Of a DNA stretch of 64,000 bases, positions 23,801-32,423 are shown in pieces. Origin of the DNA: an uncultured Anaerolineales bacterium (GTDB lineage Bacteria; Chloroflexota; Anaerolineae; Anaerolineales; UBA6663); NCBI GenBank assembly GCA_937952305.1, contig CALFZO010000142.1:27832-91831 (forward strand), written 5' to 3'. Numbering within the stretch: the first letter of the stretch is position 1; every line of letters begins with the position of its first letter. Made by a program: the position numbers and the translations under genes. The notes beneath the pieces are model-generated. The model searched no databases. It saw nothing but the letters and a program-made list of their open reading frames with translations, and was not told the DNA's origin.

Positions 23801-25613
23801 CCCGGCAGCGCTCCCGCTGCTGGTAGGCGGGCTGGTCGCCCATCGGCGGGCGTTCCCGTTCCGCGATCTCTTCGACGTCCAGGAAGTAGCCGGCGGCCTC
23901 GTGCCGGATCAGCTTCATCGTCTTGTTGACGTCCGCCACGAAAGCGCGCTCGTAGTGGCGCTCCAGCTTGCGCATCACGGCCTGGATGATGGCGAACGAC
24001 ATCTTGCTCAGCGCTTCCAGCGATTGGTTGTGGTGGATGCGCTCCAGCAGGTCGACCTGGGCGATAGCGCTCAGGCCGTGCTGCTCGAACATCTCGATCA
24101 GCAGCCCGATCTCCACCCCATAGCCCGAGAAGAACGGACAGCGCTCCAGCGCCGCGCGCCGGCCGGCGTACTCGCCGGAGAGCGGCTGCACCACGCCGGA
24201 CAGTTCCGGATAGAACAGGTTGAGCAACGGCCGGGCCGTCAGCTCGGTCACACGGCCGCCGCCGCCGGCCTGGATCTTCTCGCCCACCTTCAGCGGCCGC
24301 CGGTAGAACCCCTTCACGAACTGGACGCCCGGATTGAGCAGCAGCGGCCCGACGATGCCGTAGACGAAGCGCGGGTGGATGTTGACGATGTCGGTGTCGA
24401 TCCAGGCGATGATGTCGCCGCGCGTCACCAGCAGGCTCTTCCAGAGCGCCTCGCCCTTGCCCCGGCGCGCCCCCAGCTCGGGCAGCAGCTCCTGGTGGAT
24501 GTGGACCGGGATCCCCAGCCGCCGCGCGATCGCGCGGGTGTCGTCGCTGGAGTTGGAGTCGATCAGCACGATCTCGTCCAGCAGCGGCACCTTGTCCATC
24601 AGCGCGCGTTTGACCGTGCTGATGACCTTGCCGACGGTCTCGGCTTCGTTCAAGGCCGGCAGCACCAGGCTGACGGTCACGCCCTGGTCGCGCTTCAGGT
24701 CCAGCAGTTGCTGCAAGTCGGCGAATTCGTCGGCGTTGAAGGTGTTCTCGGCGAACCACTTGTCGACCAGGATCGAAATGGCGCCGGCGCCGGCGGTCTC
24801 GTCGAGCGCGGCCTCCGGGAGCGCGCGGTGTGTCTTGACCACCATGACCGCGGCCGTGGCCTCCTTCAACACCACATCGGCCATCGGTCCGAGCGAGGCG
24901 GCCGTGTGGGCCGGGCGGGCGGAAGCGCCCATGATGACCAGGTCGACATGGCGGGCCTCGTCGATGATCGTGTGGGCCGTGTCCGGCGTGGTGGCCGAGC
25001 GTTTCTGCACCTCCGGCAGGCGCGCCAGCACGCGCTCCAGCCCCTTGAAGGGCGCGTCCGTGCCGGTGTCGCCGGTCAACTGGATGTGCAGGGCCGTCAG
25101 CTGCTGGGGGTGCAGGCTCAGTCCCAGCCGCAGCGCCAGTTCGGCGTGCGGGCCGCCGCGCATGGGCACCAGCACCCGCGCCGCCGCGCTGGGGAAACTC
25201 CGTCCGGCCAGCGGCCCGCGTACCAGCGCCACGTCGCAGGGCGGGTGCAGCAGCACCTCCGCCGGCGTCGCCCCCAGCGCCTCGATCTGGCCGGCCCAGT
25301 CCAGGATCAGCAGGTCGTGCTCCTCCGCCTGGATGAATTTCTTCAGCTCCACCCACGGCTGATGGGAGACCAGGATTTTGCCGTGGGCGCGGACTTCTTT
25401 GGGCGCCGCCAGCTGGCGCACGCGGCGGCGCACGGCCGGCGCCTTTTGCGCGCCGGCGCTGAGCGGCTCGCCCGGCGCCAAGGCCACCACGCCCACCAGC
25501 CAGACCTCCGGCGCCAGAGCCAGCGCCATCTGCAGACCGGCGCTGGCCTCACAGCCCGAGACCACCGGCACCAACACGCGCTGCAGTGAGGGGAAGAAAG
25601 GTCGCTTGGCCAT
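23793..25613 (-). CDS. gpgS: Glucosyl-3-phosphoglycerate synthase fused to two UspA domains
   Basis: A 606-residue fusion. Residues about 8-135 and 145-285 are two universal-stress-protein folds (second: ARVLVPMRGG to LVIMGASARP). From about residue 305 it is a GT81 glycosyltransferase with SLVLPALNEAETVG, LIDSNSSDDT, GKGEALWKSL, the metal-binding WIDTDI, KGFYRRP, and GEYAGRR, all typical of GpgS. GpgS joins glucose from NDP-glucose to 3-phosphoglycerate, the first step to glucosylglycerate. The usual enzyme is about 320-330 residues and lacks Usp domains. I chose the ATG at 25613, one base after the upstream stop; sequence further upstream is the shadow of the neighbouring gene. The Usp pair may bind a nucleotide and link solute synthesis to stress state. 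Confidence 0.88.
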   Translation of the reverse strand: MAKRPFFPSLQRVLVPVVSGCEASAGLQMALALAPEVWLVGVVALAPGEPLSAGAQKAPAVRRRVRQLAAPKEVRAHGKILVSHQPWVELKKFIQAEEHDLLILDWAGQIEALGATPAEVLLHPPCDVALVRGPLAGRSFPSAAARVLVPMRGGPHAELALRLGLSLHPQQLTALHIQLTGDTGTDAPFKGLERVLARLPEVQKRSATTPDTAHTIIDEARHVDLVIMGASARPAHTAASLGPMADVVLKEATAAVMVVKTHRALPEAALDETAGAGAISILVDKWFAENTFNADEFADLQQLLDLKRDQGVTVSLVLPALNEAETVGKVISTVKRALMDKVPLLDEIVLIDSNSSDDTRAIARRLGIPVHIHQELLPELGARRGKGEALWKSLLVTRGDIIAWIDTDIVNIHPRFVYGIVGPLLLNPGVQFVKGFYRRPLKVGEKIQAGGGGRVTELTARPLLNLFYPELSGVVQPLSGEYAGRRAALERCPFFSGYGVEIGLLIEMFEQHGLSAIAQVDLLERIHHNQSLEALSKMSFAIIQAVMRKLERHYERAFVADVNKTMKLIRHEAAGYFLDVEEIAERERPPMGDQPAYQQRERCRAT

Positions 25614-25614
25614 C

Positions 25615-26832
25615 TTAAGTCGTGACCTCCTGGAGCAGAGGCGCCAGATGCCGCCTGTAGATGTGCTCCCAGCTGTATTCGCCGCGGGCGCGCGCGGCGA
25701 GTTGATAAGCGCTGTCGGCGGCCAGGCGCTGCCGGACGGCGGCGGCCACCGCATCCGGGTCGGCGTCTGGCGCGAAGTAGCTGGCCTGGTCACCGCCCAG
25801 GGCGCGCAGCGGCGCGATGTCGGCACAGAAGACCGGCAGCCGGTTCAGGGCGGCCTCCAGCACGGGCAGGCCAAACCCCTCCTCGCGGCTGGGCAGGAAG
25901 AGCGCGTCGGCCAGCCGGTAGAAGTCGGCGATGACTTCGTCGGCCAGGAAGCTGTCCTGCAGATCGGCCAGGAAGTGCGCGGCCCCGGTCAGGCCCAGCT
26001 CGCCGCGCAGGGCGTGCAGGTGCCCAAGGTAATCGGCGTTCTTGGGGTTGTGCGGCCCGAGCGGACCCGTCACCACCAGGGCCGCGCCGGGTTCGGTCCG
26101 CCGCAAGGCCGCCAACACCCGCAACGCCAGTTCGATGTTCTTGCGCGGCGTGATCCGCACGGGCAGCAGCAGGATCGGCGCCGCCTCCAGCAGGCGCATC
26201 TGGGCGACGAGCGCCTGGGTCAGCGGCTCGAACTTGAGCAGCCGCTTGATGTCCAGGCCATTCGGGATGACGCGCACGGCCTCCGGCGGCAGCCGCATCA
26301 GCTCGGCCAGCTCGCGCCGGCGCAGTTCGGACACCACCACTTGCACGGCGCCGGGCCAGGCGGTGCGCAGCAGATCCCACGGATAGCCCGCGTGCAACTC
26401 GGGCTGATAGCGCGGGGTCGTCCAAGCCAGGTCGTGATGCCACAGGATCAGGCGCGGCCCGGCGCGCAGGTCGTGCAGGGCCGCGGTCAGCGCCAGGTTC
26501 TTGTTCAGCGAGCAGACGTTGTGGGCGATCAGCACGTCCACGTCGGCGAGCAGGGTCTGCAGCGCCGGCACCAGCTGGGCGCGCAGGCTCTCGAAGGCGG
26601 CGGGCACGCGGCCGGCGTCCAGCTCCGCTTTGACCGCCAGCACCTCCGGATGGCGCGAGTCCGCCAGCGGTAGTGCGCTGAAGGTGATGCGCGGGTCGGT
26701 GGCCTGGCCGCGGGCCGCGATGACGTGTACCTGGTGGCCGGCCTCGGCCAGGGTGCGCGCCTGGTGGGCCAGGACGCTTTCGACGCCGCCGACAACGGGC
26801 GGGGCGGAATGGTGCAGCAGGGCGAGCCTCAT
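25615..26832 (-). CDS. GT4 family glycosyltransferase
   Basis: A 405-residue retaining glycosyltransferase with two Rossmann halves. The N-terminal PPVVGGVESVLAHQARTLAEAG is the acceptor-side signature, VIPNGLDIKRLL marks the linker, and the C-terminal SREEGFGLPVLEAALNRLP is the nucleotide-sugar motif with the E-x7-E pair. It is immediately upstream of gpgS (1-base gap), so it probably acts in the same osmolyte pathway, for example by adding a mannosyl or glucosyl unit to glucosyl-phosphoglycerate as in mannosylglucosylglycerate synthesis. That role is an inference from context. Confidence 0.82.
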   Translation of the reverse strand: MRLALLHHSAPPVVGGVESVLAHQARTLAEAGHQVHVIAARGQATDPRITFSALPLADSRHPEVLAVKAELDAGRVPAAFESLRAQLVPALQTLLADVDVLIAHNVCSLNKNLALTAALHDLRAGPRLILWHHDLAWTTPRYQPELHAGYPWDLLRTAWPGAVQVVVSELRRRELAELMRLPPEAVRVIPNGLDIKRLLKFEPLTQALVAQMRLLEAAPILLLPVRITPRKNIELALRVLAALRRTEPGAALVVTGPLGPHNPKNADYLGHLHALRGELGLTGAAHFLADLQDSFLADEVIADFYRLADALFLPSREEGFGLPVLEAALNRLPVFCADIAPLRALGGDQASYFAPDADPDAVAAAVRQRLAADSAYQLAARARGEYSWEHIYRRHLAPLLQEVTT

Positions 26833-26865
26833 CGTAACCGGCCTCCGTTAAAGCCTGTTCAAGCG

Positions 26866-28212
26866 TCAGTCGGCGTACCCGAAGCAGTCGCCGAGCAGGG
26901 CTTGCAGGCGGCGCTCCAGCACCGCGAACGAATAGTAGCGCCGGGCCAGCTGGTAGTTCTGCTCGGCCCAGGCCGCGGCCAAGGCCTGATCTTCCAGCAG
27001 GCGCCGCGTCTGGCGCAGCACGGCCTCGCCGATGAAGCCGTCGAACCAGATGGTCCGGAAGCCCTTGGGCTTGATATCGACCTCGTAGATCGAGTAGTTG
27101 TTGACGACGATCGGGCGCCGGTAGTACAAGGCCTCTAGGAAGGCGTTGCCGAAGCCCTCAATAGCGGACGGGTAGGTCACCAGATCGGCGTGCGGGTAGA
27201 CGTCGCCGAGCGTATAGATTTTGCGGCCGTCGGCCGTGCGCCCGCGCTGGTCGCCGACGATGTCGGCCTCGAAGCGCACGTCCACGTTCAGCAGATGCGC
27301 GAACTCGCGCACGCGCTGTTCGTACTCGCTGCCCTCGTCGCCGGAAGCGTGCGAGATGATCAGGCGCGCTTTGAGGCCCAGCCGGCGCGTCAACTCGATG
27401 GCGTGCTCGATGCCCTTGCGCTGGATGACGCGCGTCGGCTGCAGGAAGAAGCGCTCATCGGCGGCCAGCCCCAGGTCGGTCCGGACCGAGGCGCTGTAGG
27501 CATCCGGCGGCGGGGGCGGGTTCTCGAAGTCCATGACATTCGGGACGACGCGCGACGTCAGGCCGTGGCGCGAGGCCAGCTGCTGCGCCTGGACCGAGTT
27601 GATCACGACGTGGCGGATGGACGGCAGATTGGGCGGGAAGGCGGCGGCCAGGTAATCCTGGACGCAGTTGACCATGAAGCGCTGGCGCTCCCAGTGGAAG
27701 TCGTGGTGGTGGGCGATGGTCGGGTAGCCGGTCTCGGCGATGAATTCCGTCAGCGCCAGCCCGAGCGGCAGGTTGAGCGGGATGGTGACGGCGTTCTCGA
27801 TAATCAAGAGTTCCAGCGCGAAGTCGCGCGCGAAGGCGTACAGGTGCTCTTTGAAATAGTCCTTGAGTTCCTGGACCTGGCGCGTGATGTGGGGTGGGCG
27901 GGCGTAGATAGAGAAGAAGTCCTTGTACAGGCCGGCCAGTTCCGGATGAGCGTGGCGGGCCGCCTCGGCCGTGCTCCAATTGCCGGCGTAGGCGACTGTA
28001 TTGATGGCGTCGATGGCGGGATGGCGGTAGAAGGCCTCCGGCACGACGCGGCTGCACTGCGGCGCTCGGTCGCACTGGCCGGCGAAGTAGTAACAGGTGT
28101 GGCCGAGCCGTTCCAGGACAGCCGCCCACTTGGCCGTCTCCAGCGAGACTCCGTCCGTGCTGGCGAAGCGGGTGGAGATGAATCCGATGCGGCGGGAAGT
28201 GGAAGCAGCCAT
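26866..28212 (-). CDS. GT4 family glycosyltransferase, possible mannosylglucosylglycerate synthase
   Basis: A 448-residue GT4 enzyme. The N-terminus RRIGFISTRFASTDGVSLE and the long central part with HHHDFHWERQRF are unlike general GT4 exporters; the donor half shows PTRVIQRKGIEHAIEL and YPSAIEGFGNAFLEALYYRRP, with the conserved E-x7-E. I recall the opening pattern from enzymes annotated as mannosylglucosylglycerate synthases, which fits the gpgS neighbour, but I cannot check this here. It lies 33 bases upstream of the other GT4 gene in the same operon. Confidence 0.78.
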   Translation of the reverse strand: MAASTSRRIGFISTRFASTDGVSLETAKWAAVLERLGHTCYYFAGQCDRAPQCSRVVPEAFYRHPAIDAINTVAYAGNWSTAEAARHAHPELAGLYKDFFSIYARPPHITRQVQELKDYFKEHLYAFARDFALELLIIENAVTIPLNLPLGLALTEFIAETGYPTIAHHHDFHWERQRFMVNCVQDYLAAAFPPNLPSIRHVVINSVQAQQLASRHGLTSRVVPNVMDFENPPPPPDAYSASVRTDLGLAADERFFLQPTRVIQRKGIEHAIELTRRLGLKARLIISHASGDEGSEYEQRVREFAHLLNVDVRFEADIVGDQRGRTADGRKIYTLGDVYPHADLVTYPSAIEGFGNAFLEALYYRRPIVVNNYSIYEVDIKPKGFRTIWFDGFIGEAVLRQTRRLLEDQALAAAWAEQNYQLARRYYSFAVLERRLQALLGDCFGYAD

Positions 28213-28304
28213 AGGGTTCTAGATGGTGGGCGGGCGGCCGGCCGCGCCCACGGGTGGAGGCGGCCAGGGCGGCCCGCCTCGGGTGGGATGAATGCCAGCC
28301 GGGG

Positions 28305-29147
28305 CTACCCGGCTTTGGGACGGTCCAGGCGCACCGGCGCCGCTGCCCCCACGACCACACCTTCGGCCCGCAGCGCCTCCAACGCCTGCTGGCGCAAGGC
28401 CGTCATCACGCCCCACTGTTTGCCCGGCGCGGTCTTGGCCTGCAGGCGCACCTGGACGGCCCAATCCTTGAAGGCTACCCAGCCCAGCGCCTGGGGCGCC
28501 TCTAGCAAGTCAGCCTTGAGCGCGGCGTCGCCGGCCACCTGCTCGGCGGCCGCGCGCAAGGCCCGCATCACGGCGGCCATGTCGGCCTCGTAGCCGACAT
28601 CCAGATCGACCACGGCGCGCGCCCACTCGGCGGTGAGGTTGGAGACGGTGCGGACGTCGCCGTTGGGCACGATGTGCTGGCGCCCCTCCAGGTCGCGCAG
28701 ATATGTGACGCGCAGAGTGATGCGCTCCACCTCGCCGCTGACCTCGCCCACTCTGATCACATCGCCGACCGCGAACTGGTCCTCGATCAGGATCAGCAGC
28801 CCGCCAATCATGTCCTTGATCAACGTCTGGGCCCCGAGCGAGAGCGCCAGGCTGGCGACGCCCAGGCTGGCCAGCAGCGGCAGGATGTCGATCGCCAGCG
28901 CGTGCAGGACCATCAGGCCGGCCACGCCGAACACGAGCACGTAGGCGGCGCTGCGGCTGACCCCGACCAGGGTGCGCAGGCGGGCGGCCCGCTCCGGGCT
29001 GCGCGCCGGGGGCTGGGCCAGGCGCTGTTCGAGCAGGCGGGCGGCCCGCCGCAGCAGCCAACCGGCTACCAGACTCAGGGCCACGATCAGCGTGATGCGC
29101 AGCGCGGTCGCGGCGGCCGGGGTCGTGAGCAGGGTGTTCCAGTCCAA
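28305..29147 (-). CDS. MscS-type small-conductance mechanosensitive channel
   Basis: A 280-residue membrane channel of normal MscS length. Three N-terminal hydrophobic helices (about residues 13-32, 65-85, 87-110) lead into the pore helix with SLALSLGAQTLIKDMIGGLLI and the beta domain DQFAVGDVIRVGEVSGEVERI, then the alpha-beta C-terminal cage. MscS channels open when turgor rises and release small solutes. Its position within a compatible-solute operon suggests it is the release valve for the same osmolytes. Confidence 0.92.
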   Translation of the reverse strand: MDWNTLLTTPAAATALRITLIVALSLVAGWLLRRAARLLEQRLAQPPARSPERAARLRTLVGVSRSAAYVLVFGVAGLMVLHALAIDILPLLASLGVASLALSLGAQTLIKDMIGGLLILIEDQFAVGDVIRVGEVSGEVERITLRVTYLRDLEGRQHIVPNGDVRTVSNLTAEWARAVVDLDVGYEADMAAVMRALRAAAEQVAGDAALKADLLEAPQALGWVAFKDWAVQVRLQAKTAPGKQWGVMTALRQQALEALRAEGVVVGAAAPVRLDRPKAG

Positions 29148-29164
29148 GCGGGCCTCCGTTGCGG

Positions 29165-29755
29165 TCAGTGGTCCGGCCGCACGGCCTCAGTCGCCTCCCA
29201 GGCCACGACCATCGGTGCGGCGTTGTCCGGGATGAGGTCATAGGCCTGGTCAAGCGGGTGCGCCTGCGCCCGGCACAGCAGCGTGGCCAGTGCCAGGCCG
29301 TGGGCCACCACCAATACGTCCGCGCCGCGGTGGCGGTCCGCCAGGTCATCGGCGGCCGCCGCAACCCGCCGGGCCAGCTCGGCCACGGACTCGCCGCCGG
29401 GCGCCCGGCTGTGCACGGGATCGCGTTCGCGCGCCGCCACTTCGTCCGGGTGTTGTTGCGCGATCTCGTCGGCGCGGCGGCCCTCCCAGGCGCCCAGGCT
29501 GATCTCGCGCAGGCGCGGCTCGGCCAGGACGCGCAGGTTCAGGCGCGCACCGATCACCTCGGCCGTCTGCCAGGCCCGGCTGAGGTCGCTGCTGTACAGG
29601 GCCGTGAAGGAGCGTCCGGCCAGTTGGTCGGCGAGCGCGCGCGCCTGTGACCAGCCGGCGGCGTTGAGCCCGGGCGCCGCCGGCGACTGGCCCTGCCAGC
29701 GGCCCTCCCGGTTCCAGTCGGTCTGGCCGTGTCGGATCAACCAGAGCCGCGTCAT
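29165..29755 (-). CDS. Histidine phosphatase, likely glucosyl-3-phosphoglycerate phosphatase
   Basis: A 196-residue histidine phosphatase with the catalytic LIRHGQTDWN at residues 6-15, the SSDLSRAWQTAE segment, the acid in LREISLGAWEG, and the second His in VVAHGLALA. Mycobacterial GpgP, which dephosphorylates glucosyl-3-phosphoglycerate, belongs to this superfamily. Here the gene overlaps the phosphorylase gene by ATGA and shares an operon with gpgS, so GpgP is the most economical assignment, though general phosphoglycerate mutase-like phosphatases look the same. Confidence 0.85.
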   Translation of the reverse strand: MTRLWLIRHGQTDWNREGRWQGQSPAAPGLNAAGWSQARALADQLAGRSFTALYSSDLSRAWQTAEVIGARLNLRVLAEPRLREISLGAWEGRRADEIAQQHPDEVAARERDPVHSRAPGGESVAELARRVAAAADDLADRHRGADVLVVAHGLALATLLCRAQAHPLDQAYDLIPDNAAPMVVAWEATEAVRPDH

Positions 29756-31482
29756 CCGGCCGGCTCCAACGCCAGCCAGGCCACTTGATACGGCGCCAGC
29801 TGCAACTCGGGGCCAGCCGCGGGCCGGGCCGTGTCCATGAGCAGATCTGCCGTGACACGCTGGCGCAGGGCTTCCGGCACCCGCGCAGTGACCGGCGCCG
29901 CGCTGACGTTGTGCAGGCAGAGCACGGCCGCGCCGCCGGCCGGGGCCGCGCGCAGCAGCGCGAAGACGGCGGCGCCGCAGTCTACGACCTCCTGACGCCC
30001 GTGCGGATGAAAAGCCGGCGTGGCGGCGCGGACCTGCAGGAGTTGTCGGCAGCGCCCGAAGACGCGCGCGCGCCGCGAGCCCGGTTCATCCAACTCGCGT
30101 TCCAGGTCGGCCCGGCTCAGCTTCTGGCGGTTGATGGTGCGGTTGCGCCCCGTCTCGCGTACGCCGTCCGGCCAGCCGCGCGAGCCGAACAAGCTGTGGA
30201 AATAGAGGCCGGGCACTCCCACCAGCGCCAGCATGATGGCCTGCGCGGCCAGGAAGCGGTCCACCTGAAGCGCCAGCGGCTCGGCGCCGGCCGGGTCCGA
30301 GAGCGCATCGAAGTAATTGATGTTCAGCTCGTACGGGCTCTGGGTCCCGTCCGGGTTGTGCTTGTAAGAGACCAGGCCGCCGTGGGCCTGAACCTGGTCC
30401 ACCAACGCCTGCACGGCCTCGGCTGGCAGCAGGCCGCGGGCCGGGTTCAAGCCGATGCCGTCATGCGACGCCAGGAAGTTGAAGAACGTCACCTGGTCGG
30501 ATGGCAGCGCCAGGCTGGCGGCCCAGGCCGAAAGAACCCGCGCGTCGCCGGTGCGGAAAGTGTGCAGGGTGAGCGGCGGCAGCGCGAAGTTGTAGACCAA
30601 TTGCGCCTCGTTCGTGCCGTCACCGAAATAGGCCAGGTTGTCCACGTGCGGCACGTTGGTTTCGGTAATCAGGCGGACGTGCGGGGCGACCTGGTCCAGG
30701 ACCGTGCGCCAGAGCTGCACCACGCGGTGGGTCTGCGGCTGGTGCAGGCACGGCGTGCCGATGGTCTTCCACAGGAAGGCGATGGCGTCCAGCCGGATGA
30801 AGTCGGCGCCGCGCGCGGCGTAGAACAGCAGCAAGTCCACCATCTCCAGCAGCACATCCGGGTTGGCGTAGTTCAGGTCGATCTGATCGGCGCTGAAGGT
30901 TGTCCAGACCGCCTTGGAATCGGTCGCTGTCTCGACCGGCGTCAGCAGCGGCAGGGCGCGCGGGCGCACCACCTGCGAGAGGTCCGGTGTGCCCGGCACT
31001 ACGATGAAGTAATCGCGGTAGCGCGCGTCATCGTGCAGAAAGGCTTGAAACCAGGCGCTGTGCGCCGAGATATGGTTGACCACGGCGTCGAACATCAACC
31101 GGAACTCGCCAGCCGGCCCGCGCAGCGCGGCGACGTCAGCCCAGGTCCCTAACGCCGGATCGATGGCGCGATAATCCACCACCGAGAAACCGTCATCGGA
31201 TGTCCACGGATAGAACGGCAGCACGTGTACGCCGCTGACCACACCGGCCAGGTGGCGGTGGCAGAAATCCGCCAGCCCGCGCAGCGGGGCCTGGCCGGGC
31301 GCCTGGACCTGATCGCCATACGTGATCAACAGCGCGTCGCGCTGGGAGAGGCCCGTCGTCGGCGGCGGCGGGATCTGGCCGCGATAGCGCTCCAGGAGCC
31401 TGGCCAAGCGCGGCCAGACCTGGGCGGCGACCGCCGGGCCGTAGAGAAAACGCAGATGTTCCTGGAGCAAGCTGGTCGTCAT
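29752..31482 (-). CDS. GH13 sucrose-phosphorylase family, likely glucosylglycerate phosphorylase
   Basis: A 576-residue GH13 subfamily 18-like enzyme. Key sites: FDAVVNHISAHSAWF, nucleophile Asp232 in FIRLDAIAF, acid/base Glu274 in LITETNVPH, and the stabilising Asp in LASHDGIG. Subfamily 18 includes sucrose phosphorylase and glucosylglycerate phosphorylase, which differ in loops I cannot judge by eye. The operon with gpgS and a GpgP-like phosphatase points to glucosylglycerate, releasing glucose 1-phosphate and glycerate. The ATG at 31482 has a GGAGG site. It is the first gene of the transcript, after a leader with its own promoter and terminator hairpin. Confidence 0.87.
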   Translation of the reverse strand: MTTSLLQEHLRFLYGPAVAAQVWPRLARLLERYRGQIPPPPTTGLSQRDALLITYGDQVQAPGQAPLRGLADFCHRHLAGVVSGVHVLPFYPWTSDDGFSVVDYRAIDPALGTWADVAALRGPAGEFRLMFDAVVNHISAHSAWFQAFLHDDARYRDYFIVVPGTPDLSQVVRPRALPLLTPVETATDSKAVWTTFSADQIDLNYANPDVLLEMVDLLLFYAARGADFIRLDAIAFLWKTIGTPCLHQPQTHRVVQLWRTVLDQVAPHVRLITETNVPHVDNLAYFGDGTNEAQLVYNFALPPLTLHTFRTGDARVLSAWAASLALPSDQVTFFNFLASHDGIGLNPARGLLPAEAVQALVDQVQAHGGLVSYKHNPDGTQSPYELNINYFDALSDPAGAEPLALQVDRFLAAQAIMLALVGVPGLYFHSLFGSRGWPDGVRETGRNRTINRQKLSRADLERELDEPGSRRARVFGRCRQLLQVRAATPAFHPHGRQEVVDCGAAVFALLRAAPAGGAAVLCLHNVSAAPVTARVPEALRQRVTADLLMDTARPAAGPELQLAPYQVAWLALEPAG

Positions 31483-31520
31483 GCGTCTGCCTCCGCGCTG
31501 GCTGGGCCGGGCGCCGGAAC

Positions 31521-31547
31521 AAAAAGGAGACTGTTTTGACAGTCTCC
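31521..31547 (-). terminator. Intrinsic terminator before the phosphorylase operon
   Basis: On the minus strand an 8-bp stem, GGAGACTG (31547-31540... complementary to 31533-31526), with a six-base loop is followed by five Ts (31525-31521). It lies 38 bases before the phosphorylase start codon and downstream of the predicted promoter at 31613-31641, so it could both end the CARDB gene transcript and attenuate the osmolyte operon. A second 7-bp hairpin (31573-31567 with 31559-31553) precedes it. Confidence 0.75.
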
Positions 31548-31612
31548 ACCCTCTCCCGACCGAGGATCGGGAGGTCTAACTTCAGCAGCCGCGTTCGTGT
31601 GTGTGTAAGGGT

Positions 31613-31641
31613 CTTATACCAGAAAACGGCCAGCTTCACAA
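31613..31641 (-). promoter_or_regulatory. Sigma-70-like promoter of the osmolyte operon
   Basis: TTGTGA (31641-31636) and TATAAG (31618-31613) are 17 bases apart on the minus strand, close to consensus. Transcription would begin near 31605, giving a leader of about 120 bases that includes both hairpins before the phosphorylase gene. Confidence 0.6.
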
Positions 31642-31660
31642 CTAGAACCGGCACCGCCGC

Positions 31661-32416
31661 TCACGGCACCCAGTCGCCGCGATTGTTGAGCTCATTGCGC
31701 TCGCTGATCTGGCCGTGGCCAACGGCGCCGGTTGCAGCGGTATCTACGTACACATAGAGGCTTCGCGCAGACTCGGGCAGCCAGGCGGCCTCGGCCAGCG
31801 CCGCCGCTGCGCCGGTCAGCGTAACCTGGCCGCCCGGCGCCAGGGCCGCCGCGACGTGCCAGGCCGTGCCCCGGCAGGCGAGCTCCGGGCAGGCGGTTTC
31901 CCAGTTGACTGCCGGCGGCGGCGCCTGGTCAAGGTCGGCCCAGGCATCGACGCGGAACCCGGCCGGCGTCGCCGCGTCGCCGATGTTCGTGATCGTGATC
32001 TGGAGCGACGCCGGCTGGCCATTGTGGCTCGGGCAATACTCGAAGGCGACGGCCAGGTCCGGGGCGCCGGCGGCGCTGACCCCGGCCGCGGCGGGCGCGC
32101 GGGCCTGGAGCGGCAGATAGAGTGCGTAGACGGTCATCGGCGGCGCGGGTGTCGGCAGCACGTACAGCCCGGGCGTCGACGGGAAGCAGACGCGGGCCGG
32201 CGGCGTAACTGGGCTGCCGGCGCCGGCCAGCAGACTGTACGGTCCGCCGGCTGCGGGCGCGCCGCTCATCTGGCCGAGGGAGCCTTGCAGGCGATAGACG
32301 CCGCCGTGAGCCTGGACGCCGGGCAGCGGCGCAAAGTGCCGGAGCAGGCGCGGGCTGGCCAGCGCCGTCAGGGCCAACGCCGCGCTCGCCAGAGCTAGGA
32401 CAGGCCGTGGCCGCAT
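31661..32416 (-). CDS. Secreted protein with CARDB adhesion-type domain
   Basis: A 251-residue protein with an N-terminal signal sequence (Met-Arg-Pro-Arg-Pro followed by a hydrophobic LALASAALALTALA stretch). The second half, from about PDLAVAFEYCP to SERNELNNRGDW, has the beta-sandwich pattern of a CARDB domain, found in exported proteins of Chloroflexota and archaea. A Pro-rich linker joins the parts. I chose the start at 32416, seven bases after the preceding gene, because it puts the signal sequence at the N-terminus. The function is unknown; it is likely surface-exposed. Confidence 0.65.
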   Translation of the reverse strand: MRPRPVLALASAALALTALASPRLLRHFAPLPGVQAHGGVYRLQGSLGQMSGAPAAGGPYSLLAGAGSPVTPPARVCFPSTPGLYVLPTPAPPMTVYALYLPLQARAPAAAGVSAAGAPDLAVAFEYCPSHNGQPASLQITITNIGDAATPAGFRVDAWADLDQAPPPAVNWETACPELACRGTAWHVAAALAPGGQVTLTGAAAALAEAAWLPESARSLYVYVDTAATGAVGHGQISERNELNNRGDWVP

Positions 32417-32423
32417 GGCGGGG

